A DNA stretch of 64,000 nt from Thiohalocapsa sp. ML1 (GTDB lineage Bacteria; Pseudomonadota; Gammaproteobacteria; Chromatiales; Chromatiaceae). The position numbers and the translations under genes were made by a program. The stretch is from positions 1 through 64,000 of the forward strand of contig NZ_JABX01000022.1 in NCBI RefSeq assembly GCF_001469165.1, given 5' to 3'. Each line of letters begins with the position of its first letter. Positions within the stretch are counted from its first letter, which is position 1. The notes below the pieces were generated by a model. That model was given only the letters and a program-made list of their open reading frames with translations. It did no database searches and was not told where the DNA came from. This document shows, piece after piece, positions 24,689-33,911 of this stretch.

Positions 24689-26782
24689 ATGCAGAGTATC
24701 TACATCGCCGGTGCCGGCGCCGGCAGCGGCAAATCCGTCGTGGTCTTGGGGTTCATGGAGCTCCTGTCCGCCATCAACCAGCGGGTCGGGTTTTTCCGGC
24801 CCATCGTCAACCGCGATGTGCACGAGGACAATCTCACCACCCTGATCCGCAAGCGCTACGACCTGCCGTTCCCGGCCAAGCAGCTATACGGTTGCACCGC
24901 GGAGCAGGCGAGCGAGCTGGTGGCGGCCGGGCGCTACGATGAGCTGCTCAAGCGCATCCTCGACAAGTACATGCTGCTCGACGAGCAGTGCGACATCGTG
25001 CTGTGTGCTGGCACCGACTACGACGGGCTGGTGCCGTCGCTGGAGTTCGACTTCAACGCGGACCTCGCCAACAACTTCGGCTGCACCATCGTCGTCGTTG
25101 TCAAAGGCTTCAAGCGCAGCCCCGACGAGGCGCTGCACGCGGTGCACATGGCACACGAGTCCATGGTGAACCGGTGCGGCGACCTGCTGGCGACCATCGT
25201 CAACGGTGTTGACCCGGACTTCGTGGAGCTGGTGAAGCGCCGGGCGCGGGCCGTGCTGCCCGCGGATGAGACGCTCTACGTGCTGCCGGAGGCCGAGGCG
25301 CTCGCCAAGCCCACCATCGGTGAGATCAGCAAGATGCTGGGCGGCGATTGCCTGTGCGGCGAGGGGGACGCGCTGACGCAGGTCGTAACGACCTATAAGG
25401 TCGCGGCGATGGAAATTCCGGAGTTTCTGAACTACATCGAGGACGGCTGCCTGATCATCACGGCCGGCGACCGCAGCGACATCATCCTCGCCAGCTTGGC
25501 CGCGGACGTGTCGGATTCCTACCCCCGCGTCGCCGGGCTGCTGCTCACCGGCGGCCTGCGCCCGGCGCCGAACGTGCAGCGGCTCCTGAACGGTCTGCGG
25601 CGCAACAAGGTGTCGGTCCTGAGCGTGGCGGAGGACACCTTCCAGACCGCGCTCGCCGTCAGCCGCGTGGAGTCCACGATCTTGCCCGGCGATGATCGCA
25701 AGATCGCCGCTGCGCTCGGGCTCTTCGAGCACAACGTCGACATCAAGGAATTGCAGCAGCGCATCGCCGTACACCACAGCGAGCGTGTGACACCGCTCAT
25801 GTTCGAGTACGAGCTGGTGCACCGCGCCAAGGCGGCGCGTAAGCATATCGTGCTGCCCGAAGGCACCGACGAGCGCATCCTGCGCGCTGCCGAGATCCTG
25901 ACGCTGCGTAGCGTTGCGGACCTGACGCTGCTCGGCGACCCTGACAAGATCCGCCGACGCATCGGCGAGCTCGGCCTGCAACTGCCGGACATCCGCATCA
26001 TCGATCCCACAACCTCGCCGAAGCGCGACGAGTACGCCGGCATCTACTATGAGCTCCGCAAGCACAAGGGCATCTCGGAGCAGATGGCCCAAGATGCGTT
26101 GGCCGATGTGAGCTATTTCGGCACCCTGATGGTGTACACGGGCGATGCGGACGGCATGGTCTCCGGTGCCGTCCACACCACGCAGCACACCATCCGCCCG
26201 TCCTTCGAGACGATCCGAACCAAGCCCGGCACGAAGCTCGTGTCCAGCGTCTTCTTCATGTGTCTGGCAGACCGGGTGCTGGTGTACGGCGACTGCGCCG
26301 TGAACCCGAATCCGGATGCCGAGCAGCTCGCGGACATCGCCGTCACGTCCGCCGAAACGGCGGCGGCCTTCGGCATCGAGCCGCGCGTGGCGATGCTGTC
26401 CTATTCCACCGGCGCATCCGGCAAGGGGGCGGACGTGGAGAAGGTCCGCGAGGCCGTGCGCATCGCCCGCAGCCGCAACCCGGAGCTCAAGCTCGACGGG
26501 CCGATCCAGTACGATGCCGCGGTGGACTTCAGTGTCGCGCGCTCGAAGCTGCCGGACAGCGAAGTGGCCGGCAAAGCGACCGTTTTCATCTTCCCGGACC
26601 TCAACACCGGCAACAACACCTACAAGGCCGTCCAGCGCAGCGCCGGGGCGGTGGCCATCGGGCCCGTGCTGCAGGGTCTCAACAAGCCGGTGAACGACCT
26701 GAGCCGTGGCTGCACGGTCACGGACATCGTCAACACGGTCACCATCACGGCGATTCAGGCCCAGAACGCGGCACAGGCCTGA
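24689..26782 (+). CDS. pta: Phosphate acetyltransferase
   Basis: 697 residues, the long form. The N-terminal P-loop-like domain (IYIAGAGAGSGKSVVVLGFM), the central DRTGG region (EIPEFLNYIEDGCLIITAGD) and the catalytic C-terminal domain (IVLPEGTDERILRAAEIL to NDLSRGCTVTDIVNTVTIT) are all present. It interconverts acetyl-CoA and acetyl-phosphate in the cytosol. GGAGAGCAGTAAAC precedes the ATG. It is followed after 25 bases by ackA. Confidence 0.96.
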   Translation: MQSIYIAGAGAGSGKSVVVLGFMELLSAINQRVGFFRPIVNRDVHEDNLTTLIRKRYDLPFPAKQLYGCTAEQASELVAAGRYDELLKRILDKYMLLDEQCDIVLCAGTDYDGLVPSLEFDFNADLANNFGCTIVVVVKGFKRSPDEALHAVHMAHESMVNRCGDLLATIVNGVDPDFVELVKRRARAVLPADETLYVLPEAEALAKPTIGEISKMLGGDCLCGEGDALTQVVTTYKVAAMEIPEFLNYIEDGCLIITAGDRSDIILASLAADVSDSYPRVAGLLLTGGLRPAPNVQRLLNGLRRNKVSVLSVAEDTFQTALAVSRVESTILPGDDRKIAAALGLFEHNVDIKELQQRIAVHHSERVTPLMFEYELVHRAKAARKHIVLPEGTDERILRAAEILTLRSVADLTLLGDPDKIRRRIGELGLQLPDIRIIDPTTSPKRDEYAGIYYELRKHKGISEQMAQDALADVSYFGTLMVYTGDADGMVSGAVHTTQHTIRPSFETIRTKPGTKLVSSVFFMCLADRVLVYGDCAVNPNPDAEQLADIAVTSAETAAAFGIEPRVAMLSYSTGASGKGADVEKVREAVRIARSRNPELKLDGPIQYDAAVDFSVARSKLPDSEVAGKATVFIFPDLNTGNNTYKAVQRSAGAVAIGPVLQGLNKPVNDLSRGCTVTDIVNTVTITAIQAQNAAQA

Positions 26783-26807
26783 GTGCGCCGCCACGCAGAG
26801 AGCGATT

Positions 26808-28019
<1,212 letters not shown>

Positions 28020-28060
28020 TGCCGGGCCCTCGACGCCCGACGACGCGGGCCCGCCACTGA

Positions 28061-28172
28061 TGGCGAAGCCTCAGACCGTCAAGGCCGAGGGCCAAGGAGA
28101 TCTCCCTCGGCCCTCGGCCCTTCCCCCAAGGTATCCCTGTGAAACTTGACGCATCTGCACGCGTTTGGCACC
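28061..28172. repeat. Family A intergenic repeat, partial
   Basis: Contains GCCTCAGACCGTC, a hairpin CCGAGGGCCAAGGAGATCT/CCCTCGGCCCTCGGCCC and GTGAAACTTGACGCATCTGC, in the module order seen at 42411-42592. It fills much of the 28020-28303 gap. Confidence 0.7.
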
Positions 28173-28303
28173 GCTATGGGCTTTAGGCCAGATCCCGACG
28201 CTTGGGCGGCTCCGCTTTTCATCGCCGAGGCGTCTTTTGGTTTATCCTCTGCATCACAACATTTGCTTATGCCAAGACCAGGCGATTCTCCAGGAGACGG
28301 CTC

Positions 28304-28681
28304 ATGACAAGAACGCGACTCTTCCTAATGGCTGCCATTGCGGCAGCGATCGGCGGCTGTGCGGTAACGCCGAGCACTGAAACGAAGTTGGTGCAGAACG
28401 GCTTCGAGCACATCCTGAACCAGCAATGGTCGGAGGCGGAAACCTCACTGTTGCAGGCGCTGGAATCCAACGCCGATGATCCCTACGCGCTGCTGAACCT
28501 CGGCGTGGTCTATCAGCAGACCGGCCGTAATGAAGAAGCGCGCGAGATGTACAACCGCGTGATCGAATCGGACACGACGCTACGCGCCGGGCGCTCGAAC
28601 CTGCCCGACGAGCGTGGTCGCTTGTTGACCGAGCTGGCGCAGGACAATCTGGACCGAATGTCGAGGGACGGCGCTTATTGA
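28304..28681 (+). CDS. TPR-containing lipoprotein
   Basis: 125 residues from MTRTRLFLMAAIAAAIGGCA. The signal ends with a lipobox IGGC, so it should be lipidated at the Cys. Two tetratricopeptide units follow (FEHILNQQWSEAETSLLQAL and NLGVVYQQTGRNEEAREMYN). The function is probably as a protein-interaction scaffold in the envelope. The frame is open upstream, but the start at the signal peptide is clear. It stands alone between two family A repeats. Confidence 0.8.
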   Translation: MTRTRLFLMAAIAAAIGGCAVTPSTETKLVQNGFEHILNQQWSEAETSLLQALESNADDPYALLNLGVVYQQTGRNEEAREMYNRVIESDTTLRAGRSNLPDERGRLLTELAQDNLDRMSRDGAY

Positions 28682-28758
28682 GCTCAAGCGCAACCCGGCT
28701 GCGGTTCCACCGAGCTGCGGGTGGGCCGCGCGGGGGAGCGGGAGATGGCCGGGGGCGA

Positions 28759-28924
28759 CTAGGTTGCTTGACGGCGCCAAATGGCTTGCAGATGAGTCAA
28801 GCTTCATGCAGTAGGGCCAAGGGTGAGAGGAGCGGTCCTCAGCCCTTGGCCCTTTGTTCAATACGCCAACGAGCGCGCTGCGTAACATGGCGCTCCTTGT
28901 TGGTCTGAGGCTCAGCCTTACTAG
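28759..28924. repeat. Family A intergenic repeat, full length with CTAG at both ends
   Basis: 166 bp from CTAG at 28759 to CTAG at 28921-28924. In order: TTGCTTGACGGCGCCAAATG, GATGAGTCAAGCTTCATG, the AGGGCCAAGGG/CCCTTGGCCCT hairpin, CGCCAACGAGCGCGCTGCG, and TTGGTCTGAGGCTCAGCC. It lies in the 28682-29070 gap, which holds no gene. Confidence 0.85.
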
Positions 28925-29070
28925 GATTCGCTGTGAAGGGGTCGCCGCCACGGTAACGCCCACTTCACGATAGAACTGGGCTCGACGGTATGCTTGGCCG
29001 TGGACTGCGACCGCCACTGCTTGCACGGTCGGGAGCGCCGACCGTGCGACAGTGACGACGTTCGGAACTA

Positions 29071-29658
29071 CTACGGGCTGATTGGGCCGTCCGGTTGCGG
29101 CGGCGGCTGCGACGCGGGCACGGATGGGTCGTCGTCGTCGTCGGTGTTGGCTGCGACGACGGCGCCGACGACAACTGCGCCGGCGGCAACTGCGGCCGTC
29201 TCAGCCGCGGTCAGCCCCAGCAGACCGGCGCCGCCGCCGGCACCGAGCAGAAACGGGGCTGCGCTGCCCGGAGCTGCGGCCGCTGCGGCAAAGCTGCTCT
29301 GCGCCGAGCTTGCCTGGGCAACCGAGGTGGCCGAGCGCTCGATAAGGGCCGCTTCGCACCCGCCGCGTTCGCTGATGGTCAGCATCTCGTTCTCGGCGAG
29401 CTCTTTTTCGCAGCCGTCGCTGAAGGTCACGACGGCTTGGCCGTTTTCGAGCACGAAGAGTCGGTTGAGTGGTTCGAGCTCCATACCGGCCAAAGCCGGC
29501 ACGATCTCGCTCTGTGTGGAGACGAGGGCAGAGCCGGCGACGGAAGCGATGACCGCGCGAGCCGGCGACGAACCCTCAGCCGCGGTGACAGCGGTGTGAG
29601 CACTGAGACCTGTCAGTAAAGCCCCTACAGCGAGCGCTGATGTCCTGATGGTAAACAC
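29071..29658 (-). CDS. Exported protein with FecR-like domain and acidic C-terminal tail
   Basis: 195 residues from GTG 29658, chosen because AGAGGTAATTCC precedes it and the signal FTIRTSALAVGALLTGLSAH starts there. The mature part has a FecR-like segment (LFVLENGQAVVTFSDGCEKE) with two cysteines (DGCEKEL, RGGCEAAL), then an Ala/Gly-rich hydrophobic stretch (AAETAAVAAGAVVVGAVVAA) that could cross a membrane. It ends with TDDDDDPSVPASQPPPQPDG. Function is unknown; an envelope role is inferred. Confidence 0.65.
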   Translation of the reverse strand: MFTIRTSALAVGALLTGLSAHTAVTAAEGSSPARAVIASVAGSALVSTQSEIVPALAGMELEPLNRLFVLENGQAVVTFSDGCEKELAENEMLTISERGGCEAALIERSATSVAQASSAQSSFAAAAAAPGSAAPFLLGAGGGAGLLGLTAAETAAVAAGAVVVGAVVAANTDDDDDPSVPASQPPPQPDGPISP

Positions 29659-29855
29659 GGAATTACCTCTGAGCGTGAGTCGGAGAAAACTTTCCGGCAT
29701 TTGATCAGCAAAGCCAGGGGGAGTCAAAGGTCAACGGGGGCGGCCACGGTCCGTTCGTCGCCGAAACCGAGCGCCTTATTCGGAGACCGCTGGTTGCTGC
29801 GCAATCGCTGCGGAACTGTCACGTACAGTGTGCTCCTTGTTTGTCTAAAGCAAGC

Positions 29856-30122
29856 CTAAACGAGGGCTTCTTGCCGGGCGGGCAGGAGATCCTTGTGCGA
29901 TTGTCGGGCAACAACGGTCACGCAAGCGGCAGTCTGCTCGGTGCCCTGTCGTGCCGCAGCGCCTCCACCCACAGTCGCGTCGCCTCTGCGGCCGAGCGCG
30001 TTGGCCCAGAGCGGCACGAGCACGTAGCGCTTGAGCCCGGGGCGGGTCAGGAGCCCGAGGCCGCGCAGCAGGAGCAGGCTCCGGCAATCGGAGTGGCTGA
30101 CACGCTGGCGGGGTTTGGTCAC
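29856..30122 (-). pseudogene. Remnant of a CysZ/EI24-type membrane protein
   Basis: The segment SLLLLRGLGLLTRPGLKRYV followed by LVPLWANAL matches the amphipathic start of CysZ (EI24-family) sulfate permeases. After it the frame loses hydrophobicity (GRRGDATVGGGAAARQGTE) and ends at 88 codons, against about 250 in the family. It is therefore probably a truncated relic. Low confidence, since the diagnostic part is short. Confidence 0.4.
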
Positions 30123-30222
30123 GGCGAAAGGCCCCCAAAATAAAACTCAAGCGAAGCATGGCCCGAGAACGCCCAGGGCACGGAATGGCGTCTTGCGCAA
30201 GCTCGCACGTTGCCGCAAGTGA

Positions 30223-30312
30223 ACCGAAGGGCCAAGGGCGGACGACGGCTTGCTCGGCCCGCGGCCCGCGGCCCTTCGTTCAGGTGTCGTGGTGAAACTG
30301 GCCGCATCCGAA
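30223..30312. repeat. Family A intergenic repeat, diverged
   Basis: AAGGGCCAAGGGCGGACGAC with CGGCCCGCGGCCCGCGGCCC hairpin, then GTGTCGTGGTGAAACTGGCC in the position where other copies have GTGAAACTTGACTCATC. It lies in the gap 30123-30404. Confidence 0.6.
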
Positions 30313-30404
30313 AGCAGTTGCGGCCGGCAAACAAACATAAGAAGTTCGGTCGCAACCTTGTGCCCGCCTTCCGCAGGCAGAGGCATCACGAAACGGAGCC
30401 GCCG

Positions 30405-31244
30405 ATGCAAGATCCACAGCAAGCGCTCGCGGCCCTGGCGGCTGGCCCTGACGATGCCATCGATCTGACCGCCGCCGCGCTGACCCTGAGCCGCGTCTTC
30501 CAGCCCGGCGTCGACCCCGCCGCGAGCCACGGCGAGCTCGCGCTCCTGAGCGCCGCGGCAGAGGCCCGGGTTCCCGCCACGGGCACGCTGCTGGAGCGCG
30601 TGGCGGCGCTGAACACGCTCCTGTTCGACGAGCTCGGCTTCGCCGGCGAGCACGAGGACTTCTACGACCCGCGCAACAGTTTCCTGGACCAGGTGCTGGT
30701 GCGCCGGCGCGGCATTCCCATCTCCTTATCGGTGCTCTACTGCGCGTTGGCGGGGCGGCTTGGGCTGCCGGCCTACGGCATCAGCTTTCCCGCGCATTTT
30801 CTCGTGCGGATCGGTCGCGGCGACGGCACCCTGGTGCTGGATGCTTACGCTGGCGGTATCGCGCTGTCGGAACAAGAGCTCGACCGGCGCCTCGCCGACG
30901 TCTACGGGGAAGGCGCGGTGACCATCCGGTCGCACCCCTCCCTGCTGCGTCCCGCCGGCAAGCGCGAGATCCTGGTGCGCATGCTGCGCAACCTGGCCGG
31001 CATCTACGCGGGGCGCAAGGATGACTTGCAGTTGCTCTCCGCCCTGACCGCGATGCTGAACCTGCTCCCAGACCTGCCGGACGCCCTGCACCAGCGCGGC
31101 CTGCTGTTCCACAAGCTCGGCCATGCCGCCGGGGCGCTGTCTGACCTGCGCCGCTTTGCCGAGGTGTCGGACGACGCCGAGCAGATCGCGGCCGTGAGCC
31201 CACTCATCGACGCCCTCACGAGCCGGCCCCAGCGATTGCATTGA
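30405..31244 (+). CDS. SirB1-family transglutaminase-like/TPR protein
   Basis: 279 residues. The N-terminal domain has the core FLDQVLVRRRGIPISLSVLY followed by CALAGRLGLPAYGISFPAHF and VLDAYAGG, giving the Cys/His/Asp order of a transglutaminase-like fold. The C-terminal part (RMLRNLAGIYAGRKD, ALHQRGLLFHKLGHAAGALS) is TPR-like. Widespread in proteobacteria, role unproven. Start MQDPQQALAAL is chosen over a longer open frame. Not in an obvious operon. Confidence 0.88.
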   Translation: MQDPQQALAALAAGPDDAIDLTAAALTLSRVFQPGVDPAASHGELALLSAAAEARVPATGTLLERVAALNTLLFDELGFAGEHEDFYDPRNSFLDQVLVRRRGIPISLSVLYCALAGRLGLPAYGISFPAHFLVRIGRGDGTLVLDAYAGGIALSEQELDRRLADVYGEGAVTIRSHPSLLRPAGKREILVRMLRNLAGIYAGRKDDLQLLSALTAMLNLLPDLPDALHQRGLLFHKLGHAAGALSDLRRFAEVSDDAEQIAAVSPLIDALTSRPQRLH

Positions 31245-31329
31245 GTCAGCGATTGAGGCAGCGGAGACCACGCCCGCGCCACAGGTTCGGTATAGTCCTG
31301 CCGTCACCCGAGGCAAGAGGCACCGCACC

Positions 31330-32106
31330 ATGTTGCAGAGCTCGTCCCGCCTGCGCCGCTATGGGCTGCGCAGCATGCCTCTGTTGGCCAGCGCCGCGGC
31401 CCGCCGCTCGGCAACGGAGGCCATCCGCGCCTTGCCCGCTTATCGCGTCGCGCTGTGGCCGGACGGCTGGGTGATGGACGCCGATGGCGGCGTGCGTGTC
31501 GTGGACACCCATGCCATGGCCGAGGCGCGCCGCTGGTTCGACATGGCCGAGCGCACCTCGGCCGCTGCTGGGCGCCGCGGCCTGACCGCAGCCGAGCAGC
31601 GTCGCGCCATGCGGCTCCTGGGCGTCTATGTGCCGCCGGCGGTGGTGGCGCTGTCCGGGCGGCGCTTTGCCTCGGAGCAGGTCGCATCCGTTGCGCTGCA
31701 ACTGATCGCCGGAGATTGGATCGGCGAGCGCCGCCGGGCGCTCTTAGCGCAGCCGGAGCGATCGCTCGCAGAGCGCGCCTGTGCCTGGCAGGGGTCCCGG
31801 CACCAGAGTCCCGCCACGGCCGATGCCGCCGACGCGCTGCTGCGGCAGGCGCTGGATGCCTGCATCGCGGAGGGGCTGGTGCCGCCGGCGCGCTATCGGC
31901 TCGTGTCCCGCTGCGAGGACGGCTTTGGGCTGCGCCGCTGGCGCTGCGCCGTGGAGGTCAACCTGGATCCCTACGCCCGGGCGCGGGCGCGCGAGGCACT
32001 GAATGCCGCGCTGATACCGTGGAACCGAGCCGTGAGCCGCGACGGCGTGCCGATGCCGCTGATTACGCTGGATGTCCGTGCAGGCCACGGGCATCGGATG
32101 GTCTAG
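31330..32106 (+). CDS. Hypothetical protein, Arg/Ala-rich
   Basis: 258 residues, no membrane helix or signal. Tryptophan- and arginine-rich motifs such as YRVALWPDGWVMDADGG and YRLVSRCEDGFGLRRWRC stand out. The C-terminal half could be a small alpha/beta domain. I do not recognise the family. Coding is supported by a long open frame with protein-like composition and a start ATG 85 bases after the SirB1 gene in the same direction. Confidence 0.6.
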   Translation: MLQSSSRLRRYGLRSMPLLASAAARRSATEAIRALPAYRVALWPDGWVMDADGGVRVVDTHAMAEARRWFDMAERTSAAAGRRGLTAAEQRRAMRLLGVYVPPAVVALSGRRFASEQVASVALQLIAGDWIGERRRALLAQPERSLAERACAWQGSRHQSPATADAADALLRQALDACIAEGLVPPARYRLVSRCEDGFGLRRWRCAVEVNLDPYARARAREALNAALIPWNRAVSRDGVPMPLITLDVRAGHGHRMV

Positions 32107-32164
32107 GAAGCGATCAAAAACACCTGATACACACCCATCTCCGACACTCACTTTCCGCCAGCCA

Positions 32165-32375
32165 TTCGTCGAAATCGAAATCGAAATCGAAGCTCAATCC
32201 TTAACAACACTTGGCTCAAGCCGCGTCGAAGTGCGAAACCCTAGCGAGGCAGAGCCTCAGACCGACCAGGGCACGGCGCGTCGTCTTGCGTAGCCCGCTC
32301 GTTGGCGCATTGAACCAAGGGCCAAGGGCCGAGGAGGGCTCCCTTGGCCCTCGGTCCTCGGCCCTGTTGCGCATC
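32165..32375. repeat. TCGAAA hexamer run and family A repeat
   Basis: CGAAATCGAAATCGAAATCG at 32170-32190 is followed by CTAGCGAGGCAGAGCCTCAG at 32241, GCCCGCTCGTTGGCGCATTG and the AAGGGCCAAGGGCCGAGG/CCTCGGTCCTCGGCCC hairpin. The same hexamer precedes a partial copy at 866-885. The gap 32107-32388 holds nothing else. Confidence 0.75.
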
Positions 32376-32388
32376 TCCACTGATCGCC

Positions 32389-33324
32389 ATGCCCTCCCAC
32401 CAATACCGGCGCCGTCGCAGCGGACTGTTGCTCTGCATTGCGCTCGCCTTCGCGACCGCAACGAGTGCTGCACCGCTGCGCTTCTTCGCCGTTGGCGATC
32501 TGCCCTATTCGAGCGCCGAAGCGGAGCTTTTGGGGCGGTTGCTGGCGCGGGCCGCGGCGGCGGAGCCGGCGTTCATCGTCCATGTCGGCGACATCAAGGG
32601 CGGCGGTCAGCCCTGCACGGATGCCCGCAATCGCGCCATCGCCGAGCTCTTTCGCTCCCAGCCGGTGCCGATGGTCTATACGCCGGGCGACAACGAGTGG
32701 ACCGACTGCCACCGCCTGACCGCCGGCGGCCTCGACCCGCTGGCGCGGCTCGAGAGCCTGCGGCGCATGTTCTTCGCTGATGCCGCGGTGCTGCACAACG
32801 GCGGGCTGGGCCTGACGACACCGGACCCGCGCTTGCCGGAGAACGCCTGGTTCATCCGCGATGAGGTGCTGTTCGTGGTCCTGCACATCGTCGGCAGCAA
32901 TAACGGCTGGCAGCCGCGCAACCCGCCGGGCCACGCCGAGCACAAATCGCGCAGCCATGCCAATCGGGCGCTGCTCGACCACGCCCTCGCAGCCGGACAG
33001 CGCGCCGGTGCGCGCGCCGCCGTGTTCATGTTGCACGCCAATCCGCTGTTCGAGCAGCCGAACAAGCCCGGCTATCTGACCTTCAAGCAGGATCTGGGGC
33101 GCCTGCTCGATCGTTTCGACGGCCCGGTGCTGGTGATCCACGGCGACACGCACAGCTACAAGCTCGACCGCCCCCTCCGCGACCCCGCAGGCGGCGCGCC
33201 CATTGCCCGCCTGCAGCGGCTGGAGGTGCCGGGCTCGCCCACCGTTGCCGGCGTCTGGGTCAGCGTGGACCCTGACGCGGACGAGGTCTTTAGCGTCCGC
33301 ATGCTCTACCCAGAGGCCCGCTAG
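32389..33324 (+). CDS. Exported calcineurin-like metallophosphoesterase
   Basis: 311 residues. A signal peptide (RSGLLLCIALAFATATSA) is followed by metallophosphatase motifs: FFAVGDLPYS, FIVHVGDIKGGG, MVYTPGDNEWTDCH and VLVIHGDTHSYKLDRP near the end, with FMLHANPLFEQP between. The set covers most metal ligands of the fold. The first motif has GDLPYS rather than the common DxH, so activity should be treated as likely but unproven. The substrate is unknown; location periplasmic. Confidence 0.78.
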   Translation: MPSHQYRRRRSGLLLCIALAFATATSAAPLRFFAVGDLPYSSAEAELLGRLLARAAAAEPAFIVHVGDIKGGGQPCTDARNRAIAELFRSQPVPMVYTPGDNEWTDCHRLTAGGLDPLARLESLRRMFFADAAVLHNGGLGLTTPDPRLPENAWFIRDEVLFVVLHIVGSNNGWQPRNPPGHAEHKSRSHANRALLDHALAAGQRAGARAAVFMLHANPLFEQPNKPGYLTFKQDLGRLLDRFDGPVLVIHGDTHSYKLDRPLRDPAGGAPIARLQRLEVPGSPTVAGVWVSVDPDADEVFSVRMLYPEAR

Positions 33325-33341
33325 GATCGGCTCGGGGGCGC

Positions 33342-33357
33342 TGGCAAGGAATGTGCT
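33342..33357 (+). promoter_or_regulatory. Sigma-54 promoter upstream of cowN
   Basis: TGGCAAGGAATGTGCT matches the -24/-12 consensus (TGGCAC, five bases, TTGC): GG and GC are exactly ten bases apart and most flanking positions fit. It is about 190 bases before the cowN start. No clear NifA site (TGT, ten bases, ACA) was found just upstream. Confidence 0.65.
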
Positions 33358-33545
33358 TATTTTCTTGCGTGGCATGTCTCCGACATCTTACGAAACCTAA
33401 GTCGCTGATTGTTGAGAGCCCGCGCAGCAACCCACCGGCCAGGGATGGACGCTTTCCCACGCTCGGCGTGCGCGTTTGTGGGGTCTGCATCGGGGCTCTT
33501 TTTGCAGAAGCTCCCCAACCCGACCCTGTCCGACCCAAACCACCC

Positions 33546-33842
33546 ATGACTCATCCGCACCAGCCCGCGGCGCTCGACCGCTACGTCAGCTTCGTCGGCC
33601 TCGACTGCGACGGCAAGGCCGAGCGTTTCGCCACGGCGCTGCGCGAGGTCCTGCCGGACGGCGACGCCGCCGACCCATTCTGGATCTACTTCCGCGCCAA
33701 GCTCGACGGCGAACGCGGCCCGGCCCACGACGCGCTTTACCACATCCACTGCCACATGAACGACCTGCGGGACTTGCTCGACCGTGCCGAGCAGCCCGAC
33801 CTCATCGAGATCTTGGAGGAGCTGGAGCACGAGTGCTGCTGA
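33546..33842 (+). CDS. cowN: CowN, nitrogenase protection from carbon monoxide
   Basis: 98 residues. ALDRYVSFVGLDCDGKAERF, DPFWIYFRAKLDGERGPAHD and LYHIHCHMNDLRDLLD are the family motifs. CowN sustains N2-dependent growth in the presence of CO, as shown in Rhodospirillum rubrum. Its presence implies the organism has a nitrogenase, which is not in the window. The sigma-54 promoter upstream fits NifA-type control. Start MTHPHQPAALDRY replaces a longer frame with no homology. Confidence 0.9.
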   Translation: MTHPHQPAALDRYVSFVGLDCDGKAERFATALREVLPDGDAADPFWIYFRAKLDGERGPAHDALYHIHCHMNDLRDLLDRAEQPDLIEILEELEHECC

Positions 33843-33911
33843 GGTCTGCGGCCCCGGCAGGCGGATGAATCCGGCGTACCCGGGGGCGGTGCCACCACCG
33901 GCTCGGCTCGG

